Positions 42,404-51,463 of a stretch of 64,000 nucleotides of DNA are shown in pieces. Below the pieces are notes generated by a model that ran no database searches, had not been told where the DNA came from, and saw only the letters and a list, made by a program, of their open reading frames with translations. The DNA is from Algivirga pacifica (GTDB lineage Bacteria; Bacteroidota; Bacteroidia; Cytophagales; Flammeovirgaceae), in the NCBI RefSeq assembly GCF_039543525.1, contig NZ_BAABJX010000059.1, forward strand, positions 1 to 64,000, written 5' to 3'. Numbering within the stretch: the first letter of the stretch is position 1; every line of letters begins with the position of its first letter. Position numbers and translations under genes: made by a program.

Positions 42404-43387
42404 TTAGCTTAAAAACCAGCGAGCTAAACTCAAACCCAACAATACAGGAAAAAGCCATTTCGCTACTGAATCAACTTTTTTGCCCTTCTCTTCTCCCTTC
42501 CGTCTTCCAACCAGATTGGCAATCAGATCTTCTACCAGTGTAAAAAAGACAATGACCGTAGACTCCATCACCAAAACATCCATACGTGTCAGATAAGAAA
42601 TCGTAGGCAAATCATTGTGAATCATAAAACGATAAGCCATCACTGTCAACATGGAAGTGATAGCGATCCCTACGCGAGTTCCTAGTTCTGAGACCGGAAG
42701 CCAAAAGGCTATCCATGACATCATCACAATAATCATCAAGGGTAAGATGACATTGTAAATATAATAGCCTGTCTCTCGCTCCGCTTTAAACCTAATATTT
42801 AAGGTAGCCTGAGTAGTAATAGCCTCTGTCACATGAACACTTTCTGTATCTACGGTATCCGATACAATCTTCCATCCGGCCACTGAAGGAGTTCGGGTCA
42901 CACCGGATAAGGAGTCTACCTGAAAAAACAAATCATCCTTTTTATTTCCTAAGGCGACAATTGTGATCATAAACTCTTGGGTATCTAATGGAAAGTCTTC
43001 CAGGTGTAGCGGTTGTGAAAAATTCCCCCACACTCTAGCTCTAAGAATTACCGTTCCATCATTTTCCACCAAAGCCACCCTAGGCAAAGTGGCCCATACC
43101 TTCTGCTGATTCAGCATCTGAAAAGAAGGATGCCAGATACTATCCAAGGAGACTCTCATACTCCCCAACCCTTTATGCTCCAAGCGAGGGTCATGCCATC
43201 TTGCCTGAAAATAAAAATTAGCCACAAAGCTCTGCTCGGCATCATCTATATCATCAATATCGGAGATTACAAGTCCCACTTCCACTCTTGTCGGCTCTTC
43301 TGGATTGGGTCTTTGGGTATTGAATTGTTGTGCCAGCAGTGGAGAAACTAGCAACAACAAGAGCATTACGTTTAACGTCGCTTTCAT
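42404..43387 (-). CDS. Prokaryotic pentameric ligand-gated ion channel (Cys-loop receptor homologue)
   Basis: A 327-residue protein. Signal peptide (LNVMLLLLLVSPLLAQ), extracellular beta-sandwich (about 30-210) with VANFYFQARWHDPRL, the aromatic WHPSFQMLNQ and the conserved loop LEDFPLDTQEF (Pro at the coupling loop; no Cys pair, as usual in bacteria). Four membrane helices follow: YIYNVILPLMIIVMMSWIAFW, LGTRVGIAITSMLTVMAYRF (pore-lining M2), VLVMESTVIVFFTLVEDLIANL, and KWLFPVLLGLSLARWF. Relatives GLIC and ELIC are cation channels gated by protons or amines. The ligand and selectivity here are unknown. The start at 43387 fits the signal peptide. Confidence 0.92.
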   Translation of the reverse strand: MKATLNVMLLLLLVSPLLAQQFNTQRPNPEEPTRVEVGLVISDIDDIDDAEQSFVANFYFQARWHDPRLEHKGLGSMRVSLDSIWHPSFQMLNQQKVWATLPRVALVENDGTVILRARVWGNFSQPLHLEDFPLDTQEFMITIVALGNKKDDLFFQVDSLSGVTRTPSVAGWKIVSDTVDTESVHVTEAITTQATLNIRFKAERETGYYIYNVILPLMIIVMMSWIAFWLPVSELGTRVGIAITSMLTVMAYRFMIHNDLPTISYLTRMDVLVMESTVIVFFTLVEDLIANLVGRRKGEEKGKKVDSVAKWLFPVLLGLSLARWFLS

Positions 43388-43453
43388 TAATAATGGGTTC
43401 TTTCTGTTAGTACGATAGACCTTCAGGTTATCCCTGCGGATTATTTCTATATC

Positions 43454-43486
43454 AGAGCTTGTTTGCAACTGATTCAAACAAGCTCT
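43454..43486. repeat. AGAGCTTGTTTGGAAT-family repeat, copy B (shortened)
   Basis: AGAGCTTGTTTG caactgatt CAAACAAGCTCT: perfect 12-bp arms around a 9-base loop. It has lost the inner part seen in copies A and C. It lies upstream of the ion-channel gene. The rest of the gap (43487-43706) shows no supportable gene. Confidence 0.8.
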
Positions 43487-43706
43487 TAATTATACTAGAA
43501 TATAGGGAATTGAAGGTATTCTATTTCACGAATTTCAAAAAAAACGCTCTCACGCCTGTAACCTCCTCCATCTCCTGTATTATAAGGGCAACAGTGATCG
43601 TTTACCATTACAATTTGAGGCCTCTTTTTGTGATGTGAAATGGGCTTCCAGCTTAGGTTGGGAGCACTTTTCTCATGATTCAATTTATTATGCAAAATGA
43701 TAAACT

Positions 43707-44363
43707 ATGAAAAACACGAATTGGATACACGAATGGACGCCCTTTTTTAAAATGGTTGGATTGGCGGGAAGCCTTGGCTTTGTTCTAATGGCCTTTGAAT
43801 GGAAAACCTATGATAAGCCGGAACGTTCCGCTCAAATGATGCGACAATCAGAAAATGAAGAACTTTTTGATAAAGCTCCTTTATTTGAGATTATCAAACC
43901 TAAGCCTCAGCCTGTGACTTCACCAAGAATTCAGGAGGTAGATGATGAGACAGAGCTTGAAGATATTGAATTTGAAATGCCTGAACTGGATCCCGATGAG
44001 GCGGTAGAAGAGATTTTTGAAGAACCTGCTGAAGAAATCGTTGAGGATGATATTGTCGACTTTGTAGAAGTGGAAGCTAGTCCCAGACAAGGGCTAGGAA
44101 AGTTCTATCAATGGGTTGCCAGAAATATGAAATACCCGAATCAGGCTCGAAGAATGGGCGTAGAAGGAAAAGTGTTTGTTTCTTTCGTGGTGGATCGACA
44201 AGGTAATATCACAGATGTAAAAGTCCTTAGAGGTATTGGGGCTGGCTGTGATGAAGAAGCTGCTAGAGTTATTCGAAAGTCCCCTCAATGGAACCCGGGA
44301 AGGGTAAGAGGAAGGGCCGTGAAGTCAAGAAGAATTATTCCTATTTTCTTTAAACTAGGTTGA
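43707..44363 (+). CDS. TonB family energy transducer
   Basis: A 218-residue protein with one N-terminal membrane helix (FKMVGLAGSLGFVLMAFEW, about 14-32), an acidic, proline-containing periplasmic linker (about 60-130, rich in Glu/Asp), and a TonB C-terminal domain (about 135-218): YPNQARRMGVEGKVFVSFVVDRQGNITDVKVLRG...IRKSPQWNPGRVRGRAVKSR. It would pass proton-motive energy to outer-membrane receptors such as SusC or the receptor at 61.8 kb. No ExbB/ExbD genes are adjacent. The last Gly and the TGA stop lie in repeat copy 4. Confidence 0.93.
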   Translation: MKNTNWIHEWTPFFKMVGLAGSLGFVLMAFEWKTYDKPERSAQMMRQSENEELFDKAPLFEIIKPKPQPVTSPRIQEVDDETELEDIEFEMPELDPDEAVEEIFEEPAEEIVEDDIVDFVEVEASPRQGLGKFYQWVARNMKYPNQARRMGVEGKVFVSFVVDRQGNITDVKVLRGIGAGCDEEAARVIRKSPQWNPGRVRGRAVKSRRIIPIFFKLG

Positions 44364-44504
44364 ATCGTTGAGGCAGCTTACGCTGCTTGTTGAATCGTTC
44401 ATTCGAGTTGAACTGTTGACTGAAGTATATATTAACATTCAAACAACAAATCAACTCGAATCAACTCACCGAAGGTGAATTTCAACGATTCAACGATTCA
44501 ACCT
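44357..44504. repeat. TTGAATCGTTGAAT-family palindromic repeat, copy 4
   Basis: The ends AGGTTGAATCG and CGATTCAACCT pair; inner parts GAATCGTTCATTCGAGTTGA and TCAACTCGAATCAACTC pair. It carries the modules GCAGCTTACGCTGC and TCACCGAAGGTGA. It lies between convergent genes and includes the TonB gene stop codon. Confidence 0.88.
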
Positions 44505-44506
44505 CA

Positions 44507-45127
44507 TTACTTTGTACCTGCTGCCACGAACAGCTTTCCCCCTACCTTACTTTCCTTCACGGGAAGGTACTCCATATGAAAGTTGTTTACCTTGCTTTTT
44601 AACTCCTCGCTGATTGGTCGATCTAGATCTGCTTTTGCTATTTTCTCCACTAACCAGGTATTGAAATCTCTCTTCTCAGCAAAAACATCTACCACCACAA
44701 TTTTACCTCCTTCCTTTAAGAGGTCTAACATATTAGTCATAATGGTTGTCCAATCAGGCATCACAGACAAACCTAATACACAAAGCACTTGATCAAACTT
44801 AATCTCCTTTCCGGTATACTCAGAAAGGGTATCTTTGGTCAAGTTACGGGCATCTGCTTGGAATAAGTGAATTCCCTCCCATTGATTCTTTTCTATATTA
44901 TGGGTCGCTCTACGAAGCATTCCTTCTGAAAAATCCGCTCCATAAATTTCAATGTTAGCACAGCTCTTTTTCAGATGTGAAAAATTAGCGCCTGTTCCAC
45001 ATGCCAAATCCAACACTACATCTCCTTCTTTCAGTTCCAATAGTTCTACGGCCCTACGACGACTATCCGCATAGAGCTTCTCCAATGATTGGTCATAAAA
45101 ATTAGAGAAGAAATCATACCATTTCAT
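44507..45127 (-). CDS. Class I SAM-dependent methyltransferase (UbiE-like)
   Basis: A 206-residue methyltransferase: motif I VVLDLACGTGANFSHLKKS (about 37-55), IYGADFSEGMLRRA (motif after beta-2), FDQVLCVLGLSVMPDW and LLKEGGKIVVVDVF. This layout is that of the UbiE/Methyltransf_11 group acting on small lipophilic or unknown substrates. The start at 45127 (MKWYDFFSNFYDQ) follows the YfhO terminator; the longer frame to 45187 simply reads that hairpin. The last gene of its strand run, it converges on the TonB gene. Confidence 0.85.
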   Translation of the reverse strand: MKWYDFFSNFYDQSLEKLYADSRRRAVELLELKEGDVVLDLACGTGANFSHLKKSCANIEIYGADFSEGMLRRATHNIEKNQWEGIHLFQADARNLTKDTLSEYTGKEIKFDQVLCVLGLSVMPDWTTIMTNMLDLLKEGGKIVVVDVFAEKRDFNTWLVEKIAKADLDRPISEELKSKVNNFHMEYLPVKESKVGGKLFVAAGTK

Positions 45128-45140
45128 AAATGTCTTATTT

Positions 45141-45177
45141 AAAAAAGAGAGGTTGCCTTTCACTGAAGACAACCTCT
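45141..45177 (-). terminator. Terminator after the YfhO gene
   Basis: AGAGGTTG / CAACCTCT with inner CTT/AAG pairing; on the minus strand it is followed by CTTTTTTAAA. It lies between the YfhO gene and the methyltransferase start. Confidence 0.88.
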
Positions 45178-45200
45178 GATCTATCATTTTATTAAAAAAT

Positions 45201-47753
45201 CTATCCTACTACTTCTACCGCTTCCTCCTCCGATTTCTTGAAGCTATAAACACTCCAACCTATCGCTAATAATGCCAAAGCAAACATCAAATAAGATGCC
45301 GATAAAGTAATTGTTGACCCTACCACATAAGATGTAGGTTCAAAGTCAAATGTAATCGTATGCGTTCCGGCTGGTACTTCCAATGCTCTAAGAATGTAAT
45401 TAGCTCTTAATACATCCACTTCCTTACCGTCAATTTTAGCAACCCAACCTTTTGGATAATATACTTCTGAGAACACTACCAAGCCATCTTTAGTAGAGCT
45501 TGTTTGATATTCAATGTGACGATTATCAAAAGACTGAAGAGTGGCTGTTGCTGTACTATCAGCAGCATAGTCCTCTTTGGACAACTCAAACTGATCGGTA
45601 TTAATAATCGCTGTATTTTCAGGGTCAATTTGTCCCAAATAAGTCATCTCGTCATCTGCCGTATTCACAGTAATCACATTATTTACAAACCAAGCATTTC
45701 CCAGAGCCTCTGGATTGACCAATACCTGCTCTGCCTTATCTCCAAACTTGATATACTTTGTATTCAGCATATTGATTGTCTTCAAGGTAGAGAAATCCGG
45801 TTGCCCTGATTGCAGAGAAGCAATAAATACCTGTTGCTCCTGTACAAACTGACGCTCAATCATATCCTGGTAGCGACGCATTTTAGCCGCAAAGTAACCT
45901 CCGATCGACTTATGGAAATAAGAAGTTCTTGCCTCCTGGAAAGTATTTCCCAACGTCATCACACGATAGTAAGACTCATCTTGCAGAATACGTTTATCCG
46001 CTTCCGTTTTCGTAATTGACAATTGCTTATCCCCTGCATCCAGGTACTTCGTGTCATTCAGGTAATTTTTAGCCACTAACCAAACATCTCCTACCAGTAC
46101 TAGTCCAATAATCAATAGGCCCACTTGCTTGGATACTTTCTGCTTGAGCACTGCCCAGATCAACCCAGCTGCCAACAGCACCAATACCAAGGAACGCATC
46201 GCACTACTTCTGGCCATCTCTACACGTTCTTGTTCCAGTCCTTTGACCAGTGTCTTCACCACATTGGCATCCTTAATCCCAAACATACGTCCCACCATAC
46301 TCATGTCCTTATTCATACCGTCAGGTGTTTGTGCTGACATATCCATCATACCGACGGTCACCATTACTAATAATGCCATCCCTGCAGCTATGCCAGCTGC
46401 CGTAAAGAGCTTTTTAATACGCTCCTCTCCTTTCTCCTCCAATAGTTTCTGCAATCCCATATAGCCCATCAAGGACATCAGCAATGTTGCCAATCCCTGT
46501 GCCATAGATACTGACCTGAACTTATTGAATCCCGGAAAGTAATCGAATAGAAGATAATTAAACCACTGCAAGTTACGTCCCCATGAGAACATCAGTAATA
46601 AAACAATCGCGACAGTCATCCATACTCTTTGCTTGTTATCCAGCATTACCAGCCCTAGAATAAACAAGAAGAAAATCACCGCTCCCATATAAATTGGTCC
46701 TGCGGTAAACGGTTGATCTCCATGATAAGTAGGGACACGGAATCCTTCTCTACTTACAATCTGTGCTGCTTGCTGAGGATTACCTGTCACCCGACTCAAG
46801 GCTTGCTCAAAGGCACCACCTCTTTTTGGTTCTTCATAACTCGCTCCTCCATATAAATTAGGTACAAACAAGGTCAACGTCTCCGCTTTGCCTTGACTCC
46901 ATGAAAATGCATACTCTTTACTCAGTCCTTCTTCTGCTTGTCCTTCTCCTTCTGTCAGTGGAGTCAGCTCCATCTCTCCCCTTGTAGAATAAGGTGTATA
47001 TTCCAATAATGTCCATAACCTTACCGTTTGGGTAGCACCCGCCAGCACAGCCCCTAACAGTAATACGCCAGCCGCTTTTGTAATAAACCCGAAGTCCTTT
47101 TCCTTGATCGCTTCTGCCAAGATACTCACGGTATATACTACACAAGCAAAGATCAGGTAATAGGTAATCTGAAGGTGATTGGCACGGAGCTCCATCGCTA
47201 CCGCCAAAGCGAACACAGCAAAGCCCAACCCAAACTTACGTTGGCGGATCAATGCCATTCCTCCCAATACAGGCCCTGCATAAGCGATCGCCCACATCTT
47301 GGTCATATGCCCTGCCTCGGTGCTCACCACATAAAAGGTATTAAAGGCAAAGGCTATCCCCCCTATAATGGCCAGGTAAGGATTCACTCTGAAACAAAGA
47401 AGCGTTACCCAAAACAATAACATGCAACGGAAAAAAACACTTGCTGTGGTATCCCCATCAATAAATCCTCTTGTCAGGGTTTCTACCCATCTCAAAGGGC
47501 CGTCCTCAAAGCTAGCTATCAGGTATTCTGGAAAACCACCAAACATCGCTACATTCCAAAGAGGTGCCTCTCCATCGTGGCTCTCCGTGTACTGCTCCGA
47601 CAAGTGCTTCATCCCTTGAAACTGCAGGATATCTCCTTGGGGTAGCCTATTTCCTTCCAATAACTCTGTCTGGAAATAGACCATGGTGATTAGATAAAAA
47701 ATGGGTATCGCCAGAATATAAGGCAAGCTTGCTTGCCAGTTAAAACGCTTCAT
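45201..47753 (-). CDS. YfhO family integral membrane glycosyltransferase-like protein
   Basis: An 850-residue protein with about 12-13 membrane helices. It begins LPYILAIPIFYLITMVYFQTELLEG and the conserved first loop LPQGDILQFQGMKH (Asp motif of GT-C proteins), MFGGFPEYLIASF; it ends with a periplasmic beta domain (about 700-800, VFSEVYYPKGWVAKIDGKEV, YILRALEVPAGTHTITFDFEP) and a last helix. YfhO proteins in Bacillus and Listeria add sugars to lipoteichoic acid on the outer face; here a lipid-linked sugar and a surface glycan acceptor are likely. It opens the surface-polysaccharide region. Confidence 0.88.
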   Translation of the reverse strand: MKRFNWQASLPYILAIPIFYLITMVYFQTELLEGNRLPQGDILQFQGMKHLSEQYTESHDGEAPLWNVAMFGGFPEYLIASFEDGPLRWVETLTRGFIDGDTTASVFFRCMLLFWVTLLCFRVNPYLAIIGGIAFAFNTFYVVSTEAGHMTKMWAIAYAGPVLGGMALIRQRKFGLGFAVFALAVAMELRANHLQITYYLIFACVVYTVSILAEAIKEKDFGFITKAAGVLLLGAVLAGATQTVRLWTLLEYTPYSTRGEMELTPLTEGEGQAEEGLSKEYAFSWSQGKAETLTLFVPNLYGGASYEEPKRGGAFEQALSRVTGNPQQAAQIVSREGFRVPTYHGDQPFTAGPIYMGAVIFFLFILGLVMLDNKQRVWMTVAIVLLLMFSWGRNLQWFNYLLFDYFPGFNKFRSVSMAQGLATLLMSLMGYMGLQKLLEEKGEERIKKLFTAAGIAAGMALLVMVTVGMMDMSAQTPDGMNKDMSMVGRMFGIKDANVVKTLVKGLEQERVEMARSSAMRSLVLVLLAAGLIWAVLKQKVSKQVGLLIIGLVLVGDVWLVAKNYLNDTKYLDAGDKQLSITKTEADKRILQDESYYRVMTLGNTFQEARTSYFHKSIGGYFAAKMRRYQDMIERQFVQEQQVFIASLQSGQPDFSTLKTINMLNTKYIKFGDKAEQVLVNPEALGNAWFVNNVITVNTADDEMTYLGQIDPENTAIINTDQFELSKEDYAADSTATATLQSFDNRHIEYQTSSTKDGLVVFSEVYYPKGWVAKIDGKEVDVLRANYILRALEVPAGTHTITFDFEPTSYVVGSTITLSASYLMFALALLAIGWSVYSFKKSEEEAVEVVG

Positions 47754-47795
47754 CTTTTTTTCAGTATCAGTTTATTCAATAAAAAGTCGCCGTCT

Positions 47796-47860
47796 AAGAG
47801 CTTGTTTGGAATACTGATTCAGAAAGAAAATCCCTCTAATCAGTATTCTAAACAAACGCT
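47796..47860 (+). repeat. AGAGCTTGTTTGGAAT-family repeat, copy C (complete)
   Basis: AGAGCTTGTTTGGAATACTG...AATCAGTATTCTAAACAAACGCT: the two ends pair over about 22 bases around AGAAAGAAAATCCCTCT. Copy A (37769-37826) matches it in inverted orientation. It lies between the YfhO and glycosyltransferase genes. Confidence 0.85.
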
Positions 47861-47950
47861 AAAGTTATCAAATATGAAGAAATATTTGGAACATCACAGG
47901 GTAAAGAGTTTAAAAAGCATTCAGAGTTTGTTCAAACAGTTGCTCACTAC

Positions 47951-49135
47951 CTATGACAAAAGCTTTAAATACGCTTCCCTCATCTTTTCCTCACTCCAAT
48001 GCTGTTGTACATATTCAGAAGCTTCGGTAGCCTGTCGACGAATGTCCTCCAAAGGACGCTGCAATAGTTCTTCTAACTGATGTTTTAAGTCTTCCCTTCC
48101 TTGAAAAGTCACCCCTCTATCATCAGACAATTGCTCTACGATTCCTCCAATATGATTCCCCACTACCAATACTCCCGCTGCCATCGCTTCCAGTACCATT
48201 AAACTAAAGTTTTCAGCAATAGACGGAAATACCATGATATCTACCTGATTATAAAAATCATTTAATGCATCCCGATCACGAATAGGGTCAAACACTTGTT
48301 GTTTCTCCACTCCTTCTACTGGGGCACCGATCACAAAAAGCTCAAAACTTCCCTCTATCTGTGCAGCCAAAGAACTGAATAACTCTGCCCCCTTATAGGG
48401 ATTACTGCTATTGAAAAAAAGAATGCGAGGTATCTCCCAATCCCGATGCTTCTTATTTCGAAACACATTAGTATCTATTCCATTTTGGATGACATGAATT
48501 TTTGCCCGATCAGGGATGGTGTAAGCACTTAGCAAGCAATCTTTCAACCAGTTGGAGACAGGAATGAAAGTTAACTTCTCCTGTACTTCCTGAAAAACTT
48601 CCTTCTTTCGCTCCATATACTTTTGACGGCGATCGACCAAAGGATTTTGACAGGCGAAAAGGTGCTTGTAAAGGGTTTTAGCATCCCCTGTCTTATATTG
48701 CTCACTATCCAAGGTATAGACCTCACCCCCAGTAACAACCCACATATCATGCAAGACCCAAACAACTTCTTTCTCCCTGCCAATTGCGACAAGGGCATCC
48801 AGGTCAAAATAATCACTATGAATATTGTGGAGAAAGATTATATCTGCTTCCTGATATTGCGGGGTATTTTTAAGGAATTGGTAGGTGCCATGTACCGGAT
48901 ATAGTACGCCCAAATCAGTAAATAATGTATGATTAAAAAACTTTTTCAGCACACTATCCACTCCCTCCAATAGCTTGCTCAAAAATGTCCTTTTTAAAAG
49001 AAAAACCCCTGGGACGTTTCCTTTTTTCTTTTTAACAAACAATGCATCTTTTCCAGAAGATTGCTTAAGCATATCCAAGGCAAATTGCTCTGCTCCTCCT
49101 CCCTGATCAGCGGTATTTATATGTAAAATATTCAT
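47951..49135 (-). CDS. Glycosyltransferase family 4 protein
   Basis: A 394-residue GT-B enzyme. The N-terminal acceptor domain begins MNILHINTADQGGGAEQFALDML; the C-terminal donor domain (about 210-385) shows ILFFNSSNPYKGAELF, ELFVIGAPVEG, and the E-x7-E type motif in FPSIAENFSLMVLEAMAAGVLVVGNHIGG. It transfers a sugar from a nucleotide donor in surface-glycan assembly. The ATG at 49135 is preferred over 49150. It is on the same strand as YfhO and separated from it by a repeat. Confidence 0.9.
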   Translation of the reverse strand: MNILHINTADQGGGAEQFALDMLKQSSGKDALFVKKKKGNVPGVFLLKRTFLSKLLEGVDSVLKKFFNHTLFTDLGVLYPVHGTYQFLKNTPQYQEADIIFLHNIHSDYFDLDALVAIGREKEVVWVLHDMWVVTGGEVYTLDSEQYKTGDAKTLYKHLFACQNPLVDRRQKYMERKKEVFQEVQEKLTFIPVSNWLKDCLLSAYTIPDRAKIHVIQNGIDTNVFRNKKHRDWEIPRILFFNSSNPYKGAELFSSLAAQIEGSFELFVIGAPVEGVEKQQVFDPIRDRDALNDFYNQVDIMVFPSIAENFSLMVLEAMAAGVLVVGNHIGGIVEQLSDDRGVTFQGREDLKHQLEELLQRPLEDIRRQATEASEYVQQHWSEEKMREAYLKLLS

Positions 49136-49334
49136 AGATAAAAGAATCAAACGTCCTATTGATCACTATACGCTATAATACTCGCTTGAGGTTAAACTTT
49201 TCCAAAGGAATAGTCCCTAACGAGTGCTAAAGGCGTATATTTTCCGGGTAAATTATTGTAAAAGGATTTTTTTTTATAATCTTGATGAGAAAACTCCAAC
49301 AAATATTTTTTTCACTTAACTGTACATCTGATTT

Positions 49335-50078
49335 ATGAAATCTCTACTACAGAGCATTAATCTTACCTACGTCAAAGCAAAGATAGAAATTGCTGGTTGG
49401 TATTTTGATCAATTCACAAAAGAGTATAAAACAGAAAACTGCACCTTCCACATTCCCAAAGAACTTACCACAAGGACTTTTAGAGGCAACTTTCCTCTAG
49501 GCTATTATGAAAAAGAAGAACGGTTTTACTTGAAAAGATACCTACCAAAAGATGCTTCTGTCTTAGAACTAGGAGGATGCATAGGTGTAGTTTCTTGCAC
49601 AGCCTCTAAATTACTGGACGATAGTCGACGTCATGTAGTCGTAGAAGCAAACCCTGCCCTAATTCCTTGGTTAAAGCAAAATAGAGACCGAAACAACCTT
49701 CACTTCAGCATTGAACATTGTCTTATTTCAGAATCTCCTCTCAATGACTTTTATGTAAACCCTTCTATTGTCAGTAGTAGCAACAAAAAAAAGGTAGGTG
49801 AAAAAATTCAGGTCAAAGGAAAAACCATACAAGAATTAGAACAACACTATCAGATCCAGTTTGATACTCTATTAATGGATATTGAAGGCGCTGAAATTCA
49901 TTTTTTAGAAAATAACAAGTCATTTTTGGAGCAAATTAATCTGATTATGTTTGAAATCCATAATTTTGACGGCATTATGACCGACGAGGAAGCAAAGCGA
50001 TGTGAAGAACTACTCTCTAATGCCGGTCTAAAAAAGGAAGTAGAGGAAGGGTATTTCCAAATCTGGAAGCGCCCATAA
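49335..50078 (+). CDS. FkbM family methyltransferase
   Basis: A 247-residue SAM-dependent methyltransferase: VLELGGCIGVVSCTASKL (motif I), HVVVEANPALIPWLKQNRDRN, ISSSNKKKVGEKIQVKGKTIQELEQ and FDTLLMDIEGAEIHFLENN, the last being the FkbM hallmark (D-I-E-G-x-E). FkbM enzymes O-methylate polysaccharides or small molecules. It begins a plus-strand run of four genes with short gaps (12, 26 and 35 bases), reading as a surface-glycan operon. Confidence 0.9.
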   Translation: MKSLLQSINLTYVKAKIEIAGWYFDQFTKEYKTENCTFHIPKELTTRTFRGNFPLGYYEKEERFYLKRYLPKDASVLELGGCIGVVSCTASKLLDDSRRHVVVEANPALIPWLKQNRDRNNLHFSIEHCLISESPLNDFYVNPSIVSSSNKKKVGEKIQVKGKTIQELEQHYQIQFDTLLMDIEGAEIHFLENNKSFLEQINLIMFEIHNFDGIMTDEEAKRCEELLSNAGLKKEVEEGYFQIWKRP

Positions 50079-50090
50079 CAAACAAGAGGT

Positions 50091-51437
50091 ATGTGGATGG
50101 ATAAATTGAGAGCCGTTCTGAGAAATCAAACGCTCATGGAGGTTGTGTCAAATATCAACTGGCTGATGATTGATCGGGTTGCCCGTATAATAATTGGTTT
50201 ACTCATTAACGCTTGGGTTCGAAGATACCTTGGTCCAGAAGAAATCGGTAAATGGGACTTTGCACTCGCTCTGGCAAGTATTTATAGTATCATCGCTGCC
50301 TTAGGACTCGATAATATTATTATCCGGGACATCATTAATCACCCTTCCAGAACACTCACCATTCTGGGTACCTCTTTAAGAATACGTCTCTGGAGTGGCT
50401 TATGTCTGGCCTTGGTCAGCATCCTCAGTATGGTTCTTTTTATGCAACACAATACGGAAGGACTCCTGCTTATGGCCATTGCTTCATCCCTTATTGTGGT
50501 CAATGCCACGGAGAGTATTGTAGCCTATAACAACTCTCAATTAAAATCGAAGTATACCGTCATCGCGAAAGGAATTCCTTTTTTCCTCTTTGCTGGTATC
50601 AAGGTGATATTAATTCTTAACGAACTACCTTTAATCGCCTTTGTATTGGCTTATGTGGGTGAACTAATTATTGCAGGACTTCTTTTGTTATTGATTTTCC
50701 ACCGGAAAGTTGACTCTGTTTTTAGATTAAAAAATAGCAATACCATTGGTCGTATGATGTTGAGACACAGTTGGCCACTAATGGTCTCAGGTCTTGCTTA
50801 TATGGTCTATATGCGCATTGATCAAGTGATGTTGGGTAATATGCTAACTACAAAAGAGGTAGGAGTCTATAGCACAGCGATTAAGCTCTTTGAAGTACCT
50901 ATGTCTATTTTAACCATTTTGAGTTCTACCTTTTTTCCTAAGCTTACCGCTTTTTACAAAAAAGATGAAACGCTATTTTTTGATAATTACAAGCGTATTG
51001 TCAATCTCATGACTTTCCTGGCTTATGGAGGATTACTTCTCACCTTCGTCAGTTCGCATTTTATCGTTCACTCTTTGTATGGAGAGGCTTATGCTGATGC
51101 CGCCCCTATTCTTATTATTCTTACTACAGGTATTATCTTTATGTTTAACGGTGGATTTCGGGGTACATACCTAACCATACGTAACAAACAAGGCATTATT
51201 TTGGTAATGGCTATTCTAGCGGCGAGCATTAATATTTCATTGAATTACTTTTTTATTCGAAAATGGGGACTACTTGGGGCAGCTATTGCTTCTGCCTGTA
51301 CGCAACTTATCATGACACAATTTGCCAACTTACTCTATTCAGAAACACGTACCTTACTAAAAATTCAACTTAGAGGATTATTCTTATTAGATATTATCCC
51401 AACCATACGCTTCTTTTTAAATCAGAAAAAAGGATAG
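50091..51437 (+). CDS. Wzx-type O-antigen/polysaccharide flippase
   Basis: A 448-residue MATE/MOP-superfamily membrane protein with about 12-14 helices: NWLMIDRVARIIIGLLINAWVRRYLGPEEIGKWDFALAL at the start, the central WPLMVSGLAYMVYMRIDQVMLGNM and TKEVGVYSTAIKLFEVP segment typical of Wzx, and helices to the end. It would flip lipid-linked repeat units across the inner membrane. No Wzy polymerase is obvious next to it. It starts 12 bases after the FkbM gene; a second ATG at 50097 is possible. Confidence 0.93.
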   Translation: MWMDKLRAVLRNQTLMEVVSNINWLMIDRVARIIIGLLINAWVRRYLGPEEIGKWDFALALASIYSIIAALGLDNIIIRDIINHPSRTLTILGTSLRIRLWSGLCLALVSILSMVLFMQHNTEGLLLMAIASSLIVVNATESIVAYNNSQLKSKYTVIAKGIPFFLFAGIKVILILNELPLIAFVLAYVGELIIAGLLLLLIFHRKVDSVFRLKNSNTIGRMMLRHSWPLMVSGLAYMVYMRIDQVMLGNMLTTKEVGVYSTAIKLFEVPMSILTILSSTFFPKLTAFYKKDETLFFDNYKRIVNLMTFLAYGGLLLTFVSSHFIVHSLYGEAYADAAPILIILTTGIIFMFNGGFRGTYLTIRNKQGIILVMAILAASINISLNYFFIRKWGLLGAAIASACTQLIMTQFANLLYSETRTLLKIQLRGLFLLDIIPTIRFFLNQKKG

Positions 51438-51463
51438 ATAAGTATTTTTATTAATAAGTGAAT

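Noticed and set aside
43495..43695. 66-codon minus-strand frame upstream of the ion-channel gene
   Set aside because: Low-complexity composition, no promoter or family match, and it overlaps the TonB promoter region.
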